Assembly: GCA_021833625.1 (NCBI GenBank) | Contig: JAKBEU010000001.1 | Location: 372,001-436,000 of the forward strand | Reading direction: 5' to 3' | Source: a bacterium | GTDB taxonomy: Bacteria; Patescibacteriota; Microgenomatia; UBA1406; GWC2-37-13 | Length of the DNA: 64,000 nt | Part shown: one piece after another, positions 59,914-64,000 of the stretch | How positions within the stretch are numbered: the stretch's first letter is position 1 | Layout of the letters: each line of letters starts with the position of its first letter | The notes under the pieces: model-generated | Told to the model about the DNA's origin: nothing | The model's input: the letters and a program-made list of their open reading frames with translations, nothing else | Database searches by the model: none | Translations under genes and position numbers: made by a program

Positions 59914-62900
59914 TTATTTCAATATATATTGAGTCATATTCATGTTTTCAATCGCCTCAACGACCATTTCAAAATAAGGCTGCAACTCTTTTGTCTGATT
60001 TCCGAATTCGCCTCTCACCAACTCCGTTATGCTTGCCCTGTCGATTTTTCTGTTGAGAGGTAACTGTTTATCAACACGGTCGTGAATTCTGCGTGCAATA
60101 AGGCCTGCAATTTGCGTTCTGTATATTTGGGTTTTTTCTCCCGCCATTTCCCCTACTTCTTTAAAAAGCGCCATTGCCGTTTGCAAGTCTCCCACTTGGA
60201 TATATCCGGAAATGAGGGCGACTTTTTCCCTCAGGCTGCGAGACTCTTCAAGATATACCGTTGCATAGTCCGCCATTCTATGTTTTCCCAAATAAAGAAT
60301 AATTGACGCATCGTCAAACTCTTCTCCCTCTCCAATCAATTTTGTGGCAATTTTTCTCCTGACGTTTGGATTATCAATAAGTAATATTTCCACACTTTTC
60401 CCGTTTTTTCTTACCGGAACTTTTTTTGCAACGGCATAGCAGAGAGTAATTTCGCGTATTTTTTGAGCAAGCGAAAGATTATACAGCTGCATTCCTTTCC
60501 ACAACGCCTCATATTTTCCACTTACCTGAAGATCAAGCAAGAGTTCAAGTACATCACCTTGCATTCCCTGTCTTTTCTCTGACTCTATCATTCCCCTTAG
60601 TCCCTGTTCTTTATCTACGTGAGCGAATATCCATTCCTTTATCTTTGAAGAGTACGCTCTCAGCACTTTTCGTTGCACCCGGTCGGCATCAGGAAGAACG
60701 CGGGAAGAATAAATATCATTAATATCTTTTGTGGCTTCTAATATCTCATGCGCATGGCGGGCATTGGGGGGGGTTGCGTTTTCGTCCGGATGCCATTCAT
60801 TGAAATATTGAAATGTTTTATCAACCAACAACCGTATTCTTGATGCCTCCAGTTCTTGAATCTGCAAAGCCCTAAACTCTTCTCCCCGTTTTTGTCGCGG
60901 TCGTTTTATATGTTCCGGAGCACGAGGAGGAATTTTTGCATTTATTGCGCTTTTTGCATCAAGAACCACATTTATTTGCTTCTCAAATCCCGGCAAACTT
61001 CTTCCGCCCTTATTTTGAGACAAGAATTCATCCGTACTTTTCAGCGCATTTCTTGTAATATCCGAAATGGCATTTGCACGGGCTGATTCATTCAAATAAT
61101 CGTACAATCCGGGACCGTATTTTTTTCCCGCAGCGGCTCCTGTTGAAAGTACGAGTAACATCCCGGCAAGCAAAGGACCAAAATAAGAGACCTCTTCCCA
61201 AACGGAAGGATTTTCCCGAAGAGGAACAACAAAATTGGAGTCAACCGGATACGTTGCCTGCAAAGAGAATCCGTTTTTATCCAACATATTCAAATGAATG
61301 AGGGGACTTCCTACATCTCCCGACGGGAGATAACAGGAAAGTTCGACCTGCCATTTGTTTCCCGCCAAATCAACACCATCCATTCCAAGATCCGTGCAAG
61401 TGAACTGACCCTTCATGCCAAATTTCTTCCATTGTGCCTGTTCTCCATTGGCTGAGACACTTTTAAGCAATGCTTCGTTGGGGGCGTTTAGATAAATAAA
61501 CATGTGTGAGGCATCTTTTGGATTAAATTGCACGCTTACCTGAGGTTTATGAAAAATATATTGTCCATGACCTTCAGAAAGAAGTCCCGTTTGACTAAAT
61601 TTATCAACGGCTCCGACCCGAACACAGTTATCTCCCATAGTTGAGGGAGCAATATCACCGACAAAAATACCCGTATCAGGAGCAACGGGAAGGGTTGCGA
61701 TGGGTTGATTTACCGTGCAGCTTTCGACAACGACGTTTACTGCCGGAACTCCGTTTGACGTTTGCGTCTTCCCCTCTACGTGAAGTTTGTCATCTTGCTG
61801 TTGGAGATTGACACTGCTTACATCAAGTTTATAAGGGGAATGTATTTCAGCGCTTCGCGCCGTGTTACCGAATTGGTCAGCGGCAACAGCAACGGCACAG
61901 GTATCTCCTATTTTTGGAACAACTCCTGTCAGCACACCGTTCATTACCGTTCCGTTTAAAGGGGAACCATCACATGCCTGAACACTTGTATTGACCGGAA
62001 CCCCAAAGTTGGTAGTCCCTGACGGGGTAAAATTAATTGTTCCCGTCGGTTTTCCGTCACCGCCGATATCGGACCCTGTTGCTATCGTCGCGCCTACTAC
62101 ATATGACTCTTGTGAACGTGAAGTTTGAGGATTTGATGCATTTCCCAAAGTATCGGTTGCTACCGCTTCTACACAGATCACTTCTCCCGTTTTCGGACTG
62201 ATTACTATCGAATAATTTCCTCCTCCTTGATTTTCCATTGCAAGAGGCGCTTTTCCCTGTCCGTTGGGATTGCCGCAGGTGCTTGCTGTTGCTACTCCAA
62301 CCCCCGACGGGTCAGAAATCACGCTGTCCACAATAAGTTTTCCGTTTACATATTTGGGTTTTCCAAGTGTAACTGTGGGAGCGGTGTTGTCGGCGGAAAT
62401 ATTCAAACTGAATGTCGTTGGCATCGTACATATGTTCTGTCCGGTTAAACACTCCTGTCCTGCCACCACAACGTTAAAAACACCGTCCTCCGACGGAACA
62501 ATGGAGAGTGTTGCCGGGGTATGTGTTTTATCGGGTTTTGGATGTATCTCAATTGTCGCATTCGCCCCCGGCGTTTGACTGAGTATACTGAGTCTTGTTT
62601 CAATACTGGCCGAGGAAAGCGCAAGATTAATATCTTCTTGAGAAACGCCTCTCGCCTGTGCTGCTGCAACAAGCTGATTAACGGCACTTGTGTAAGTAAA
62701 GTCGTCCTTGTATCCCCCTTTTACCAGGTGAGTAGTCTGTGCATCTACTCCATTGAAGGTCCCCTGATAATTTTGTATTTCTGCACTGGTCATGCTTGGT
62801 CCACATCCGGCGAGAATAAGAGCCGTAAGGGCAATGAGAATGACTGTTTTATTCTTTTTTGACTCCAGTGTGGCGGGGAGTCTATGAGCAATTCTTCTGA

Positions 62901-62985
62901 TGGTAGAAATTTGCGTGCTTAACGCACGCATCATTTGAGGACTAACTGTTGGCTCTGTTCCCTTGTGGGCAGCTTCCAATCCCAT
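59914..62985 (-). CDS. Large lipoprotein-like, Ig-repeat membrane protein with J-domain-like tail
   Basis: 1023 residues. A ~45-residue N-terminal extension precedes a hydrophobic segment ending in a lipobox-like LILAGC (Cys ~60). Residues ~60-610 are Ig-like beta domains (DNTAPTVTLGKPKYVNGKL, VVATDTLGNAS-type endings). A second membrane segment follows (~625-650, FGPLLAGMLLVLSTGAAAG), so the last ~370 residues should be cytosolic. That tail has a helix followed by WHPDENATPP and HEILEATKDINDIYSS, which resembles helix II, the HPD loop and helix III of a J-domain. Function unknown; it could couple an outside sensor or adhesin to DnaK inside. TATAAT at 62997-63002. Confidence 0.7.
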   Translation of the reverse strand: MGLEAAHKGTEPTVSPQMMRALSTQISTIRRIAHRLPATLESKKNKTVILIALTALILAGCGPSMTSAEIQNYQGTFNGVDAQTTHLVKGGYKDDFTYTSAVNQLVAAAQARGVSQEDINLALSSASIETRLSILSQTPGANATIEIHPKPDKTHTPATLSIVPSEDGVFNVVVAGQECLTGQNICTMPTTFSLNISADNTAPTVTLGKPKYVNGKLIVDSVISDPSGVGVATASTCGNPNGQGKAPLAMENQGGGNYSIVISPKTGEVICVEAVATDTLGNASNPQTSRSQESYVVGATIATGSDIGGDGKPTGTINFTPSGTTNFGVPVNTSVQACDGSPLNGTVMNGVLTGVVPKIGDTCAVAVAADQFGNTARSAEIHSPYKLDVSSVNLQQQDDKLHVEGKTQTSNGVPAVNVVVESCTVNQPIATLPVAPDTGIFVGDIAPSTMGDNCVRVGAVDKFSQTGLLSEGHGQYIFHKPQVSVQFNPKDASHMFIYLNAPNEALLKSVSANGEQAQWKKFGMKGQFTCTDLGMDGVDLAGNKWQVELSCYLPSGDVGSPLIHLNMLDKNGFSLQATYPVDSNFVVPLRENPSVWEEVSYFGPLLAGMLLVLSTGAAAGKKYGPGLYDYLNESARANAISDITRNALKSTDEFLSQNKGGRSLPGFEKQINVVLDAKSAINAKIPPRAPEHIKRPRQKRGEEFRALQIQELEASRIRLLVDKTFQYFNEWHPDENATPPNARHAHEILEATKDINDIYSSRVLPDADRVQRKVLRAYSSKIKEWIFAHVDKEQGLRGMIESEKRQGMQGDVLELLLDLQVSGKYEALWKGMQLYNLSLAQKIREITLCYAVAKKVPVRKNGKSVEILLIDNPNVRRKIATKLIGEGEEFDDASIILYLGKHRMADYATVYLEESRSLREKVALISGYIQVGDLQTAMALFKEVGEMAGEKTQIYRTQIAGLIARRIHDRVDKQLPLNRKIDRASITELVRGEFGNQTKELQPYFEMVVEAIENMNMTQYILK

Positions 62986-62996
62986 ATAAGAAGGGA

Positions 62997-63002
62997 ATTA
63001 TA
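62997..63002 (-). promoter_or_regulatory. -10 box of the 1023-aa gene
   Basis: TATAAT on the minus strand, 11 nt from the ATG at 62985; short or no leader. Confidence 0.45.
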
Positions 63003-63120
63003 TATCAAACTATAGGTATTAGCAATAATAATATGTAATAGTTTACGGAGCTTCAACAAAAGGACTCTCTTGTGCAGAAGGTTTTGTTATAAGTTTTTTT
63101 CAAAAAAAATATGATGTGTA

Positions 63121-64000
63121 TTATATATGTACTATCTTCTTTACTCCCCGAATAAAAAACAGAATCGATGCGGAAAGCGCAATAAACAAAATATACTGGA
63201 CGTATGAGACAGGAGAAACGCTGAATACTTTTGAAAGTGCCGGAATACGGACAATTCCCAACTGGAAAACAAACGGAAGGGTGAATACCGCCAAGAAAAG
63301 CGGGGTCAAAAGCGTTCTTATATGCGAGCGGATATGCCGATGGCTCAACCACAGATCGACAAAGATAAACGACTGTATAAGGGTAAGGACGGAAAATACT
63401 GCTGCCTTTGCCGTTCCCTCGGAAATTCGCAAAAACAGGGCATACGAAGCAAGAGTAATGACACTGGTAAGGATACCCACTAATAAAATATATTTTTGCT
63501 CCTTTTTTTGGAGCAATTCAAGTTCTTTCTGCGGTTTCTCCGCCATAAGATTTCGGGTACGGGGAGAAAATGCAAGAGAAAGCGCGGGCAGTCCATCCGT
63601 TACCAGGTTGATATAGAGCAGTTGTATCGGAAATAATACATGGTTAAATCCCAACATCAGTCCTCCGATAAGTGTTACTGCTTCTGAAATATTACAGGAG
63701 AGGAGATATTGAATTGCATTTTTAAGATTATTGATGATGTTGCGTCCCTCTTCAACCGCAGTAACAATTGAGGCAAAATTATCATCAGTAATCACCATAT
63801 CGGCAGCCTCCCGCGCCACATCCGTTCCGACAAGTCCCATTGCAATACCGACGTCCGCCTGTTTTAGTGCTATTGCGTCATTCACTCCATCCCCTGTTAC
63901 GGCAACGACCTCTCCCAATTTTTGGAACAGCGTGACAATGCGGTTTTTGTGAAACGGTGTCGTGCGGGCAAATATATTCGTATTAGGAAGAAGTACCAGA
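63121..64000 (-). CDS. P-type cation-transporting ATPase, C-terminal part (5' end outside window)
   Basis: About 292 residues. The frame is open to the window edge: IFARTTPFHKNRIV and then VVAVTGDGVNDAIALKQADV-G-IAMG, the hinge motif of P-type ATPases with the Mg-binding Asp pair. The rest is the C-terminal transmembrane region (M5-M10), including NISEAVTLIGGLM and LLYINLVTDGLPALSLAF, the pattern of P2A/P2B (Ca-type) pumps. Ion specificity is likely Ca2+ or Mn2+ but cannot be fixed without M4. The 135 nt between its stop and the next promoter hold nothing I recognise. Confidence 0.93.
   Translation of the reverse strand, partial: LVLLPNTNIFARTTPFHKNRIVTLFQKLGEVVAVTGDGVNDAIALKQADVGIAMGLVGTDVAREAADMVITDDNFASIVTAVEEGRNIINNLKNAIQYLLSCNISEAVTLIGGLMLGFNHVLFPIQLLYINLVTDGLPALSLAFSPRTRNLMAEKPQKELELLQKKEQKYILLVGILTSVITLASYALFLRISEGTAKAAVFSVLTLIQSFIFVDLWLSHRHIRSHIRTLLTPLFLAVFTLPFVFQLGIVRIPALSKVFSVSPVSYVQYILFIALSASILFFIRGVKKIVHI

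Noticed and set aside
63116-63616. 166-codon plus-strand ORF near the right end
   Set aside because: Antisense to the conserved transmembrane part of the P-type ATPase.

Overview
The window looks like a piece of a Candidate Phyla Radiation (Patescibacteria) genome, most likely Microgenomates-like; this placement is inferred from style, not from a marker gene. The pointers are: almost no Shine-Dalgarno sequences; many start codons only 6-11 nt downstream of a TATAAT-type -10 box (leaderless mRNAs); scattered single tRNA genes, six of seven without an encoded CCA; giant repeat-built surface proteins; and several archaeal-type enzymes (TyrRS, a PPAT/dephospho-CoA kinase fusion, a TrmB regulator). 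TGA is used as a stop and the tRNA-Trp anticodon is CCA, so the code is standard. No IS, phage, CRISPR or rRNA was seen, and no gene-free stretch reaches 300 bases.

Layout. 1-9.7 kb: envelope genes (two related GT4 glycosyltransferases, a GH18-like hydrolase, a Thr/Pro-rich secreted protein, a PEGA-domain protein, MreB, a WecG/TagA glycosyltransferase, a nucleotidyltransferase) plus tRNA-Trp, tRNA-Leu and tRNA-Ser. 9.7-15 kb: a small metallopeptidase, a ~1550-residue NHL/Calx-beta/PGBD surface protein and tRNA-Arg(GCG). 15-19.4 kb: TrmB regulator divergent from an Ntn hydrolase, a sortase, tRNA-Arg(CCT), then tmk and two tandem ndk genes. 19.4-31.5 kb: a six-gene minus-strand unit led by a 2390-residue Kelch/FN3 protein, followed by a MacB-like ABC ATPase and permease, a rhodanese-like membrane protein, a prepilin peptidase and an NMP-kinase-like protein. 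31.6-36.1 kb: M16 peptidase, Tat-exported GH5-like hydrolase, tRNA-Lys, TypA. 36.2-40.8 kb: a compact cluster (divergent PLP enzyme, GNAT, Nudix; divergent ATP-grasp ligase) and tRNA-Gln. 40.8-49.7 kb: LeuRS, CoA fusion enzyme, two tandem lysozyme-like secreted proteins, archaeal-type TyrRS, a C-S-lyase-like PLP enzyme and a methyltransferase. 49.7-64 kb: a leader region with two tandem peptide/terminator modules, an ADP-forming acyl-CoA synthetase, a tandem GGDEF protein, transketolase, two very large uncharacterised proteins and the C-terminal part of a P-type ATPase.

The most striking element is 49707-49956 (minus strand). Two short ORFs, each with three consecutive TAT (Tyr) codons, are each followed by a GC-rich terminator, and each has a segment that could instead pair with the 5' arm of its terminator. 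They precede a methyltransferase / PLP-lyase operon that runs toward tyrS. This has the layout of two tyrosine attenuators in series. The second candidate novelty is the PLP-GNAT-Nudix / ATP-grasp cluster at 36.2-40.7 kb.
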